Assembly: GCA_020080175.1 (NCBI GenBank)
Contig: JAGHQL010000004.1
Coordinates: 124,001-188,000 of the forward strand
Source of the DNA: Glutinoglossum americanum
Taxonomy: Eukaryota > Ascomycota > Geoglossomycetes > Geoglossales > Geoglossaceae
Length of the DNA: 64,000 bases
Reading direction: 5' to 3'
The translations under genes were made by a program, and so were the position numbers. Each line of letters opens with the position of its first letter. The stretch's first letter is position 1. The notes beneath the pieces are model-generated. The model was not told the DNA's origin. It worked only from the letters and a program-made list of their open reading frames with translations, and did no database searches. Of the stretch, positions 20,801 to 34,100 are shown one piece after another.

Positions 20801-23800
20801 CCTGTTCACTCGACTGCAGCAGGCCATTATGCTCTGGATCGAAGTTTTCCAGGACACCCGAAGTGATGGGGCAAACGACGATAGCTTTCGAAAACGAGAA
20901 AGTGGAGTACCAGGTGAAGAGGACGGCGCGAAATACGCGCCAAACATGCGACGACTTGTTCATGAGGTCTCTATGCGCAACCAAGTCATCTATCTCGACC
21001 CGCCGCTTGAGTATGCACGAGCAAGCTGGTTCTTACAGCTGCATGAATGGCTGGGGACAGTGTGCAATCTCCAGAAGGTCAAGTCCTCCAGATATGAGAT
21101 GCACCTTAATCTTCCAGATTCGGCCGAATCCGAGACCCGGTTTACGGAATTGCCGGCGCATTGCGCGGAGAGCCTACTGCAAGCATATACAGCTATCGAA
21201 GGAAAGCTCCAGGATATTAGTACGTACATCGATAAATGGCTGCAGTTCCAATCACTTTGGGACCTCCAATCTGAACAAGTCTATGATTTGCTCGGTGAGA
21301 ATCTTTCCAAATGGCTACAACTCCTCCAAGAGATTAGGAAAGCTCGTTCTACCTTTGACACATCAGAGGTCTCGAGATCTTTTGGTAATATCGCCATCGA
21401 CTATGAGCAGGTTCAAACGAAGGTCAACGCCAAGTATGACCAATGGCAGCATGAGATTCTTCTCAAGTTCGCTGGTCGTCTCGGGAATCGGATGAGGGAG
21501 GTATATACGGATATCAAGAAGGCTAGGCAAGACTTGGAGGGCCAGTCACTAGAGGCCTCTTCAACCGCACAGGCTGTCACGTTTATTACGATCGTTCAGC
21601 AATGCAAGCGGAAAGTGAAGGCATGGGCGCCGGAGGTCGACCTGTTCCGCCAAGGACGAACAACACTGATGAGGCAACGATACCAGTTCCCTCAGGATTG
21701 GCTGGATGTAGACCAGATCGATGACGAGTGGGCTGCTCTCAATGATATACTTGGTCGGAAGAGCAAGATCGTCCAAGATCAGACGGACGCACTCCGAGCC
21801 AACATTGCTGCAGAAGACAAGGTTGTCAACGACAAGATTGTAGAGATCATTGCAGAATGGAGCCAAGACAAGCCGATCTCTGGAACTCTTGCACCAGAAG
21901 AGGCGTCTAGGACACTCAACTCTTTTGAGACTAGACTCACTAATCTACGTTCGCAGTCAGAGATGGTTTCCAAGGCAAAGGAGGCTCTCGATCTACCTGC
22001 CACTTCGGATTCTGTGCTATCAGCGATCATCGAGGAGGTCCATGATTTCAAGTCCGTTTGGGCAGCGTTGTCGACCATCTGGAAGAGTCTCAACGAACTA
22101 AGGGAGACCCTGTGGACTAGCGTGCAGCCCAGGAAACTGCGTATGTCAGTTGACGGCTTGATCAAGATGACAAAGGAGATGCCAAGTCGCATGCGCCAGT
22201 ACGCTGCGTTCGAGTACATTCAAACGGTCTTGCGTCAGCTACTCAAAGTAAGCCCACTTTTGTCGGAAATGAAATCTGAAGCCGTGAGAGAACGGCATTG
22301 GATTAGGATCTTTAAGGCGTTAAGACCGGGGAAGCGATACTCCCAGATTTCAATGACTCTTGGAGAAGTGTGGGACCTCAACCTGGCGGCCAGCGAGGCT
22401 GTACTGAGGGATATCATCGCCCAGGCGCAGGGGGAAATGGCCCTGGAAGAGTTCCTGAAGCAGGTCCGCGAGACCTGGACCAGTTATTCCTTGGACCTAG
22501 TCAATTACCAAAACAAGTGCCGTCTGATCCGTGGATGGGACGATCTCTTCGCCAAATGCAGCGAGAATCTAAATTCTCTACAAGCGATGAGACATTCGCC
22601 TTATTATAAGGAGTTCGAGGATGATGCATCCGGCTGGGAAGACAAGCTCAACCGGGTTCATGTTCTCTTCGATGTCTGGATCGACGTGCAGCGTCAATGG
22701 GTCTATCTGGAAGGTGTGTTTACTGGCAATGCTGACATCAAGCACCTACTCCCAATCGAATCCTCACGCTTCCAAAATATTAACTCGGAATTCTTCGCGG
22801 TTATGAAGAAGGTATACAAATCGCCGTTTGTCCTTGACGTGCTTAACATCTCTGGTGTGCAAAAATCGTTGGAGCGGCTTGCCGAGCTCCTGAACAAGAT
22901 TCAAAAGGCACTCGGAGAGTATCTTGAACGGGAAAGGATTTCATTCCCCCGATTCTACTTCGTCGGAGACGAAGATCTCCTCGAGATCATAGGCAACAGT
23001 AACGACAGCGTACGGATATCCAAACACTTCAAGAAGATGTTCGCTGGTTTATCCGGTCTAATTATGGACGAAGACTCTGTAATCGTAGGCTTTACTTCAA
23101 AGGAAGGGGAGCGGGTTCGGCTAAAGAAGGAGATATCGCTCATCAAGATGCCAAAGATCAACGATTGGCTCGCAGCCCTGGACAACAACATGAAGGCTAC
23201 CCTTGCGGAACTGCTCGCTGAAGCCACCGAGGAATTCCAGACAATATTCATGGCTGAGGAGATTGACAAAGCAGCGTTTAGCGACTATGTTTCAAAGTTT
23301 CCCGCCCAGATCGTTGTTCTTGCTACTCAAGTGGTATGGACAATGTCCGTCGAAGCTGCCCTGGAAGCTGGAGGTACGCCACTCGCGAGATTGCGCGACC
23401 AGGAGGTCAAGATATTACAGCTGCTTGCCGCTACTGTCCTCGGCGACTTAGATTCCATCGAGAGAAAGAAATGCGAGCATCTGATTACAGAATGTGTTCA
23501 CCAAAGAGACGTCATACACAAGCTCGTCAAACTCAACGCCTCTACCCCGAGCCACCACATGTGGCTACTGCAGATGCGTTATATCTATAAGCCAGAGGGA
23601 GACTACTTGCGACGTCTTCATATCAAGATGGCAAATGCAGATCTGAGCTATGGTTTCGAATACCTCGGGGTTGCTGAACGGCTTGTCCGTACGCCTTTAA
23701 CCGACCGCTGCTTCCTGACTTTAACACAAGCCCTTTGCCAGAGACTTGGCGGTTCTCCTTATGGGCCTGCTGGTACTGGTAAGACCGAGTCAGTGAAGGC

Positions 23801-26800
23801 CCTGGGTGTGCAGCTCGGAAGATTCACTCTCGTGTTCTGCTGTGATGATACTTTTGATTTCCAGGCCATGGGCCGTATCTTCCTTGGTATATGCCAAGTC
23901 GGCGCATGGGGTTGCTTTGACGAGTTCAATCGACTGGAGGAACGTATTCTCTCTGCTGTATCTCAGCAGGTCCAGAATATCCAACTTGGACTTAAAAGAG
24001 GTGCAGTGGACGCGAAAACACAGATTGAATTGGTGGGACGTCAGCTCACTGTCAATGCGAACACTGGCATCTTCATCACCATGAATCCCGGATATGCAGG
24101 CCGTTCAAATCTCCCTGACAACTTGAAGAAGCTTTTCCGAAGCGTGGCCATGTCTAAGCCCGACAAGGAGCTTATCGCGGAGGTTATGCTTTACTCCCAG
24201 GGGTTTAATCAAGCTAAACAGCTCTCCAAACAAACTGTTCCTTTCTTCGATCGCTGTGCGACGCAGCTCTCGAAACAGGCGCATTACGATTTTGGGCTGC
24301 GTGCTCTGAAGAGTGTGCTCGTAAGCTCCGGCGGCCTGAAGCGCATAAGGCTTGCAGCTACTGGTGGCAATCTCGGTCCGGATGAGGAGGTCGAGCCACA
24401 AATTATTGTTCAAAGTCTTCGAGAGACCATTGCACCGAAACTTATTAGAGGCGATGTTGAGATTATGAAGAACATCGAAAGCGAGTCATTTCCGGGTATA
24501 CAGTATATTCCTGCAAACCTGGAAAAATTGGAAGGAGCGATTCGTTCCATAGCCGCAGAGAGACATCTGGTGGTCAACGATACCTGGATGACAAAGATTG
24601 TGCAGTTATTCCAGATCCAGACTATCCACCATGGTGTGATGATGGTAGGCGACTCTGGTTCCGGGAAATCTGCTGCCTGGAAAGTCCTTCTCCAGGCCCT
24701 TCAGCAAGTTGAAGGCACTGAGGGTGTTTGCCACATCATCGACTCGAAAGTCATGTCAAAAGAAGCGCTCTACGGAAATCTGGATGCGACAACCCGTGAG
24801 TGGACCGATGGCCTTTTCACTAGTATCCTGAGAAAGATCGTTGACAACCTGCGTGGCGAGGACTCCAAGAGACATTGGATTGTCTTTGATGGTGACGTTG
24901 ATCCCGAGTGGGTTGAAAACTTAAATAGTGTGCTTGATGATAACAAGCTCTTGACGCTGCCAAACGGAGAACGATTGAATTTGCCTCCGAATGTACGAAT
25001 CATGTTCGAGGTTGAAACCCTGAAGTACGCTACTCTGGCGACAGTCAGTCGTTGCGGTATGGTGTGGTTTAGTGACGATACCGTCACCCCCAGCATGATG
25101 TTTGCGAACTACTTGGATACTCTTCGTTCAGTGCCATTCGAAGACCTCGATGAGGATAGTGTTGCAACTGGCCAAACATCCGCAAAAGCTCTGGCTGTGC
25201 AAGTCCAAACCGCAGATCTTCTACAAGCGTACCTTAGTACTGACAACTTCATCACGCAAGCGTTGGAAGAATCTCGAAAGTTTAACCATATTATGGAATT
25301 CACCGAGGCTCGCGTTCTCAATACTTTGTTCTCCCTTCTCAACAAAGCTTGCCGGACTATGATCGAATATAACCTGCAGCATGTTGACTTCCCACTCGAG
25401 CCAGAACAAGTCGAGTCCTTTGTGTCAAAGAAGTTGCTCTTGGCCCTCGTCTGGAGTCTGACGGGAGATTGTCCTCTGCGAGACCGTAAAACCTTCGGCG
25501 ACTTCGTTACAAGTCTCACCACGTTTGGCTCGCCCCTACTTGGAGAATCGACCTCCCTCATCGACTTCGACGTATCCTTGCCTAAAGCTGACTGGGTTCC
25601 ATGGCAGTCCCAGGTGCCCAGCATTGAAGTCAACACGCACTCGATTACTCAGACTGACGTTGTCATCCCAACACTCGATACTGTTCGTCACGAGGATGTC
25701 CTTTACTCATGGCTTGCTGAACATAAGCCACTATTACTTTGCGGTCCTCCAGGATCTGGAAAAACCATGACCCTATTCAGTGCTCTACGCAAGTTACCTA
25801 ACATGGAAGTTGTTGGTCTCAATTTTTCGAGTGCAACGACTCCAGACCTTCTTATTAAGACCTTCGAACAATATTGCGAATACCGGAAGACACTTAACGG
25901 CGTCATCCTCTCACCAACACAGGTAGGCCGCTGGCTGGTAATCTTCTGCGATGAGATCAACCTTCCCGCCCCTGACAAGTACGGGACGCAACGCGCCATA
26001 TCCTTTCTTCGGCAACTCGTAGAGCAAAACGGATTCTGGAAAACTTCTGATAAAACCTGGGTCACTCTTGACCGAATTCAATTTGTTGGTGCTTGCAACC
26101 CCCCAACTGACGCTGGTCGTACTCCGATGGGTGCACGTTTCCTTAGGCACGCTCCATTAATCATGGTCGACTATCCTGGCGAGCTGTCGTTGAATCAAAT
26201 CTATGGCACATTCAACAGTGCCGTGCTTAAGATCATCCCTTCGCTAAGGGGGTATTACGAACCTCTCACAAAAGCTATGGTTCAATTCTATCTAGAATCG
26301 CAGGCACGGTTCACACCGAAGATCCAGCCACACTATGTGTATAGTCCGCGCGAGCTTACAAGATGGGTTCGTGGCGTCTATGAAGCGATCCGTCCACTTG
26401 AAAGTCTCACAGTTGAGGGGTTGGTCAGAATCTGGGCACACGAGGCTCTACGATTGTTCCAGGATAGGTTGGTGGCAGAAGATGAGAGAAATTGGACGAA
26501 TGAGTCGGTTCGAAAGATCGCCCTCGAGCATTTCCCTATCATCGATGAGGAGAAGGCTTTGGGAGGACCAATTCTGTATTCGAATTGGCTTTCGAAGAAT
26601 TATGTGCCTGTAGATCGCGAACAGCTACGAGATTTCGTCAAGGCGAGACTCAAGACCTTCTGTGAAGAGGAGGTGGATGTTCCGTTGATCCTTTTCAACG
26701 ATGTCCTAGAACATGTCCTGCGCATTGATAGGGTCTTCAGACAGCCTCAGGGTCACCTCATTCTCATTGGGGTCAGTGGTAGTGGCAAGACTACTCTCTC

Positions 26801-29800
26801 CAGATTCGTTGCATGGATGAACGGTTTGAAGGTCTTCCAGATAAAAGTTCATGGGAGGTATTCGGCTGAAGATTTTGACGATGATCTACGTGAAGTGCTG
26901 AGGAGATGCGGCTGCAAGGGAGAAAAAATATGCTTTATCATGGATGAGTCGAACGTCCTGGATTCTGGATTCCTGGAGAGAATGAACACTCTTCTTGCAA
27001 ACGCTGAAGTTCCTGGGTTGTTCGAGGGCGATGAGTTCGCCTCATTGATGACGGCCTGTAAAGAAGGCGCGCAACGACAAGGTCTATTATTAGACTCGCA
27101 GGAGGAGTTGTACAAGTGGTTTACCCAACAGATCGTTAAGAACCTGCATGTTGTGTTCACCATGAATCCCCCTGAAGATGGACTGTCTTCCAAGGCTGCA
27201 ACCAGTCCAGCACTCTTCAATAGATGTGTATTGAATTGGTTCGGCGATTGGTCTGATCAAGCCTTATTCCAGGTGGGCTCAGAGCTCACTCAATCCCTCG
27301 ATCTCGATCGACCAGACTTTAAGGCTCCGGATTCCATTCCGGTAGCTTATAGAGATCTCAGTCTACCTGCAACGCATCGCGATGCTGTCACTAATGCGAT
27401 GGTTTACATCCACTACTCTTTGCATCGCTTTAACCAGCGCCTACTGAAACAACAGAACAAGACCACTTACCTTACGCCTCGGCATTTCCTCGATTTCGTG
27501 GCCCAATACGTCAAGCTCTACATCGAGAAGCGTGAAGATCTGGAGGAACAACAGCGACATCTAAACGTTGGTCTTGAGAAGCTCAAGGACACGGTAGACA
27601 AGGTTAAAGACCTGCGCAAGAGCCTAGCAGAGAAGAAGAGCCAACTAGAAAAGAAGGACGCTGAAGCAAACGAAAAGCTTCAACGGATGGTTGCTGACCA
27701 ACGGGAAGCTGAGCAGCGAAAGACAACTTCTCTGGAGGTGCAAGCCGCATTGGAGGAGCAAGAACGAGAGGTGGCGAAGAGGAAGGAAGTCGTATTGAGC
27801 GACCTTGCTAGAGCAGAGCCGGCTGTCTTGGAGGCCCAAAGGAGCGTCAGCAACATCAAGCGGCAGCATCTTACGGAAGTCCGTTCCATGGGAAGCCCTC
27901 CGGCTGGTGTCAAATTGGCTTTGGAATCGGTCTGCACGCTTCTTGGCCATAGGGTCGACAGTTGGAAAACCATCCAAGGGATAATCCGCCGGGACGATTT
28001 TATCGCTAGCATCGTTAATTATGATAACGAAAAGCAGATGACTCGCAACCTCCGCCTTAAGATGCGCAATGAGTACCTGTCGAAGGATGATTTCACATAC
28101 GAAAAAGTCAACCGCGCCAGCAAGGCCTGTGGACCCCTTGTTCAATGGGTGGAAGCGCAAGTCAATTACTCTGAGATCCTCGACCGAGTAGGACCCCTAC
28201 GCGAGGAAGTCGGTCAACTTGAAGAACAAGCACTTCAAACAAAAGCAGAAGCTCAGGCCATCGAGAATACCATCAATAACCTTGAACAAAGCATAGCAAC
28301 TTACAAGAGCGAATATGCCGCTTTAATCAGCGAGACTCAGGCAATCAAGACCGAGATGTCTCGTGTGCAGTACAAGGTCGACCGTAGTGTTAGACTTCTC
28401 GACAGTCTATCATCGGAAAGAACAAGATGGGAGGAAGGCAGCAAGTCTTTTGAGACTCAGATTGGTACGCTTGTCGGTGACGTCCTTGTTGCGGCAGCTT
28501 TCCTCGCATACAGTGGATTCTACGATCAGCAATTCCGAAAGGCGATGATGGACGACTGGCTACAGCAACTGTCGCTCTCAGGCATCAATTACAAGCCTCA
28601 CAACCCCGTTACGGAGTACTTGTCTATAGCCGATGAGAGATTGAAATGGCAAGAGAACTCGTTGCCCGTCGATGACCTCTGCACAGAAAATGCAATCATA
28701 CTCAAAAGATTCAATCGCTACCCGCTTATCATCGACCCGTCCGGACGCGTTACCGAATTCTTACAAAATGAGAGCAAAGAACGGCGCTTGACGGTGACGA
28801 GCTTCCTCGACGACTCGTTCACGAAGCAACTAGAGAGTTCTCTTCGTTTCGGCAACCCCATCTTAATCCAAGATGCTGAGCACTTGGACCCGATCCTAAA
28901 TCATGTCCTCAACAAAGAATATCAGAAGACTGGCGGGCGTGTGCTCATACAGCTAGGGAAACAGGAAATCGATTTCTCGCCGGCTTTCAAACTTTATCTA
29001 TCCACTCGCGACCCGTCCGCAACCTTCCCGCCAGATATTTGCAGTCGAACCACATTCGTCAATTTTACAGTTACACAGAGCAGTTTGCAAACGCAGTCCT
29101 TGAACGAAGTCCTCAAGTTCGAACGCCCTGATGTCGATGAAAGACGTTCAAACCTCATCAAACTGCAAGGAGAGTTCAAGATTCATCTCCGTCAACTTGA
29201 GAAACGTTTGCTCCAGGCACTCAACGAGTCAAGAGGCAATATCCTTGATGATGACAACGTCATTGAGACGCTAGAGACTCTGAAGAAAGAAGCCGGTGAG
29301 ATTTCAAAGAAGATGACAGAAACGGAGGGGGTCATGACGGAGGTTGAAAACGTTACCCTGAAGTACAACATCATTGCCCGTTCTTGCAGTGCGGTCTTCG
29401 CAGTTCTGGAGCAGCTACACCACCTAAACCACTTCTACCAGTTCTCACTACAGTACTTTTTGGACATTTTCCACTCGGTCCTTCATGGGAACAGACAACT
29501 AGCAGCCGAATCAAATCACAATGCTCGCGTAGACATTATCATCCGTGATTTGTTCGTCACGACTTATCAACGAACGTCGCTTGGATTGCTCCAGAACGAC
29601 CGGGTAACGCTGGCCATGCTTCTGGCTCAAGCTGCTCCATACAAGATGGACAAGAGCCTAATCGATATCATCCTTGATGAAACCCTGGAGGGCATCGACG
29701 TGTCAACGGAAACAGCACGTAAAGACGAAGCGATGGACAAGGCGTCCCGGATACCCGTCCTCAAAGGCCACATCGAGAATGTGTCCCCAGACTCATGGGC

Positions 29801-31095
29801 CAGGTTCTTCTATGAAGAACTTGCAGAAAACTTCGTGCCACAGGTTTGGGGTCCCGGGACGGAACCCTTCAACCAATACCTCTTATCTCTTCTACTTGTC
29901 AAGCTGTTCCGCCTTGATCGGTTTGTTCCGGCGGCAGAGAAATTCGTCACTGCTGTCTTCGGTAAAAATCTGCTAGAAGCCAACGGAGACCTGAAAGAGA
30001 TTGTCGGTCAAGTATCCGCGACTACACCAATCGCCCTAAGCTCCAGCCCCGGGTTTGACGCTAGTTACAAAGTAGACAACCTCGTTGAGCGAGTACATGC
30101 ACAATGCACAAACATCGCCATGGGTTCGAATGAGGGCCTCACCAGCGCAGACAAAGCCATCAGTAACGCTGCCGCAACCGGCTCTTGGGTTCTAGTTAAA
30201 AATGTTCACCTTGCGCCATCCTGGCTGCAGAGTTTAGAGAAGCGAATGGATTCTCTCAAGCCACATACCGACTTTCGGTTATTCCTGTCGATGGAGGCCA
30301 GTCCGAAGATACCCGTCAACTTGCTTCGGGCATCCAGGGTACTGATGTACGAACAGCCTGCTGGCGTTAGGGCAAACATGAAGGATTCGCTCTCGTCACT
30401 ATCAACTAGAGCTACCAGACAGCCAGTCGAGAAGGCAAGGGTATATCTGCTCCTCTCATTCCTTCACGCGGTGGTACAGGAGAGGTTGAGATACGCCCCT
30501 AACCTTGGTTGGAAGGGCTGGTGGGAGTTTAATGACAGCGACGTAAGTCACGAGCCTCACTCTTGAATGCTAATATCTGAGCTTCACGGCTGACTAATAA
30601 CTTCTATTTGTATAGTACGAGTGTTCTGCTTATATCATTGACACTTGGGTCGAGACTGTCGCCCTCGGCCGCTCTAACGTTGCGCCTCAGAAGCTTCCGT
30701 GGGACATGATACGCACGCTCATCACGGAGACTTACGGTGGAAAGGTTGACAACGACGGAGACTTCAAGCAACTCACCGACCTAGTCAACCAGTTCATGAC
30801 CCCCGCGGCATTTGAGAATGACCACAGATTAGTCGAGGGCGTGGCGGGTACTCATTATGGGGCGGGTGCGGACGTGGATGAGGGACTAGTGGTACCCGGG
30901 GGGACAGGGATGAGGGAGTTCATGGAGTGGGTGAACCGGCTGCCGGAACGAGAGCCTCCGACTTACCTGGGGTTGCCTGCGAACGCGGAGAAGCTGCTGT
31001 TGGTGGGGCACGGTAAATCGATGATCCACAACCTACACTACATCACCAACATGCTAGACGAGGGGGAACAGATCATGGCCGAGGCAGCGGCCTAG
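17847..31095 (+). CDS. DYN1: Cytoplasmic dynein heavy chain
   Basis: This is the minus-end-directed microtubule motor subunit, orthologous to nudA/ro-1/DYN1, for nuclear migration and endosome transport. Exons are 17847-18144, 18235-30542 and 30616-31095, giving 4361 aa, normal for the family. Exon 1 carries [17 protein letters not shown] and [15 protein letters not shown] of the N-terminal tail. P-loops appear in order: AAA1 GPAGTGKT (residues about 1943-1950), AAA2 GDSGSGKS (about 2238), AAA3 GPPGSGKT (about 2603) and AAA4 GVSGSGKT (about 2945). The AAA1 Walker B region reads [21 protein letters not shown] Lys/Glu-rich coiled-coil stalk flanks the microtubule-binding domain at about residues 3150-3500 ([17 protein letters not shown]). 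AAA5, AAA6 and the C-terminal domain follow, ending after [20 protein letters not shown]. All four nucleotide motifs look intact, so the motor should be functional. Confidence 0.97.
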
Positions 31096-33183
31096 ATAGA
31101 GGAAGGGAGGGCGGGGGATTCGTGGAATCTAGAAATGAGAGCAATGTGGCGACGCAATGCGTCATTGTTGTTGATTTACTCGGGCTCACGGGACAAGGAA
31201 GCAATACCGCATTAAGCCATCGCCTATACTCATTTCCTCTTTTTTTTTCTTTTCTAAGCTGTTTTATTTCCCCCCTAGAATGTCATCAATGGGAGATCGG
31301 TAATCGGGGGGTGCTCAAGGCGCAATACAACTTTGAGTTCGCGGAAATTTTCGATCGTTTTGTTTCCCCCCTTTCATTTTCTTTCCAATTCACAATCGTG
31401 CTTCTAAAGCAGCAGGTTTGTTATGTTGTACAATACAAGGCAAATACATTACCGCCGCATTGTGCGTAAACGCAAGATGTGAGTGAAGGGGTCTCTAGGT
31501 CTGGAGGATTTTTGACGCCGTTGAGACGACAATGACGATTTATGATATAAAACCAAGCCTTCCTAATGCGTCACTAACTACCGTCCCTACATCAGTCAAG
31601 GTTCCCACGAAACCCTTGAGGAATGCTCCACAACCACTTTCCAGAGCTAAGGAGGCCATCGATATGTTTTTTTAGTTCAAGCATTGAAACCCCATATAGA
31701 ATCCTTACTAAGTATGGTTCCATATGTCCGTCCACAAGGTGAGCTCACCCAGAGGGATGAAGCATCCAGCAGCCACACGACAAAACCGTCCCAGAGAGTG
31801 TGGTGCGTCCAGATGTGAGCAGAATGCTCAGGAGAATAAACGTCCACAAGAAATAGGTTTGCGGTCTAAGGCTCCGGTGCTCTCTATACTACTCGACCTC
31901 CGCTCTTCTTCGCTCCACTTTTTTTAAGGCATACATACGCTTATGATATCCGCCGCATCTCGAATCAACATCCGTACTGTAGTCATATCCCATCCCATCT
32001 CCTCCCTCTGCTACTGGTAATAGAGGCAACAGAGCCGTCTCTAACATCAGCAGCGGATATCGTTGGAAGTTCATCTCGTCCCAAGACTTATCGGCGTATT
32101 TCTGCGAGGAATCACCATCTATAACCATTCATCTCAAATAGTTTCACGCGTCTTTTTCGAGTCTGAAAAACGGTCTTTCCAACGTCCCTCGAGTTTCATC
32201 ACCAGAGAAAGAAAAAAGAAAAAAAATTCTCGAAAAACCCTTCGGCAAACACCCCATCTAACAACCGGGCAACGAAGAAATTAGATGGACAGCTTCCAGA
32301 GAGTAGCATCCACTTTACCCCCCAAACCCTTAAGCAAACAATAATAATAATTCAGGAGGAAATAAGGAAGCCTTAGAGTTGCACCGCATTGGATTACGAC
32401 GCTCTTAATCTCCAAAAAAAAAATAAAAATAAAAACTGCACGTCCGGACGGTGTTATGCAATGCACGAGGGCTGTTGCGCCACAGTTGCAAGCTGCATAT
32501 ATGTACCCTCCACGTGGATTGTCCCGTCCTGCAAAGCACGGGGCAAAAAAAAACTGGGTTGAAAACTCGTGGTTCCGTGGCCAATCCGCTTTCGGGGCCG
32601 TGGAACGTGCATCGCGTCGCGAGGAGGGAGGAGGAGGAAGAGTAGAACGATGATGAATGATGATAATGGGGAAAAGACGAAATGGGCTGAGGTGGAAAGA
32701 AAAGGGAAGGCGAATCCTGCGGGCACGTGGGGGATGGTGTTGAAAAAATTTTTTTAAAAAAAGAATATTTTTATTTTTATATTTATTTTTTGGAGTGATG
32801 CGTAAAAGGAACCATTTCTTTTTCTTTTTTTTTTTTTTGAAGGTTTTTGTTGAGACTCCACTCTGCTGGTAAGAGTAGAAAGAGTCAAGCTTCCTGTTGG
32901 GCTCTAGGGATTCTTGGATCGTTTGGTTCTTTTTTCCCTCTTTGGGCCGGTACTGGTGGAGAAAAGGTTGCGTTCCGAGTACTTGGCTTGGAACTGATAA
33001 CTCGATTTGACGCGCTGGGATATGGTAGAGGTGAGTGAGAGTGGCGATTGTGGTATATGCGAACCTTGTGGCGATTTCTTGAGGGATGAGGCTGATGATG
33101 GGTATCAAGATCAAGTGGCTTTAAACCTCTGAACGCAACCACCACACCAGCGACGACGAAAGACGACGACGATAATCTCAACA
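31096..33183. other. Intergenic region, about 2.1 kb
   Basis: This lies between the dynein stop and the GNAT-like gene. It contains A/T homopolymer tracts (about 32415-32435, 32745-32790 and 32820-32840) and T-rich runs soon after the dynein gene that may form its 3' end. The several overlapping open frames have simple-sequence compositions and disagree with one another; I see no gene. Confidence 0.5.
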
Positions 33184-34100
33184 ATGTCTTCCTCTCCCCC
33201 CCTGACACCCGCGCGCTCCAGCGGCGACGACGGCGACGACGACAACCCATCCACCACGCCACCCGCAGCGGAAGAGGAGAATCCCCTCGCCGGCGTCCCA
33301 GAACTCCTCACCTACCCCACCACCACCTCCGCCGAACAAATCAGCGCTCTAAAACTAGTCGCCGACAGCATCGCGCAACAACGCCAAATCGCCTCGCGGT
33401 CCCTCCTCTACCACCCCCTAACCGTCTCCCTCTACGTCCTCGTGCTGGCCCTCACCTCCCGTGCCCTCTCCTACGACACCGCGCCCTTCCTAACTACAGC
33501 AATAGGGATCTCGATGGCCGTTCTAGCGACGGCGCAATGGGTCACGGTGGGGTATCTGAGGGCTGCGGAGAAGATCGGGTGGAGGTGGTTGGGCGGGGAG
33601 GGAGAAGGGGGTGACCTGGTGGTGATTACGAGGTTTGGGGAGGAGGTCATCGGAACGATTATAATAAGGTTAGTGAGGGAAGGTCGGAGGAAGGCATTAA
33701 TCAGGGGGTGGGCGGTTCGGATAAGATTTCGAGGCAAAGGCGTTGGCGGGAATTTGCTCGAAGAGGGCGTCAAGATCGCGAGGGAGAGGTTGGGTGGCGG
33801 GGATGTGGAGGTAGCGTTCGCCGATGACCACGCAAGTACGTCTCACCATTTTCCGTTTCTATCCAGTTCGTCAAACCTAGCTAACGGGGCTTGCAAGACT
33901 CCCCGCGCATCCTCCCGAACATGTTCAACGGTCCGTTTGAGAAGCGCGATGCCAGGGCTAGGAAGGCGCTGGAGGGGGTTTTGGAGACTGAGGGGTTGCG
34001 GAGCGGGGGTGGGGAGACGGTGGTCGTGCAGCCCGTCGGGACGCCGACGAAGACGAAGGGAGCGAAGGGGGCGAGGGCGGGGGGGAGGAGGAGGGGATGA
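33184..34100 (+). CDS. GNAT-like N-acetyltransferase with membrane segments
   Basis: Two exons, 33184-33835 and 33898-34100, give a 284-aa protein. The N-terminal 40 residues are Ser/Asp/Pro-rich. A hydrophobic pair of helices follows, about residues 75-125 (HPLTVSLYVLVLALTSRAL and FLTTAIGISMAVLATAQWV), so the protein is probably membrane-anchored. The C-terminal half has the GNAT outline: GEEVIGTIIIRLV, GWAVRIRFRGKGVGGNLLEE (the acetyl-CoA-binding R/Q-x-x-G-x-G/A loop seen as RGKGVG) and FADDHANS, whose Asn codon spans the intron. A basic Lys/Arg/Gly tail ends the protein. Substrate is unknown. Similar membrane-bound acetyltransferases are common and unnamed in Pezizomycotina. Confidence 0.8.

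Noticed and set aside
31122-31469. 115-aa frame just after dynein
   Set aside because: Phe/Ser-rich translation of T-rich DNA; better explained as the dynein 3' untranslated region.
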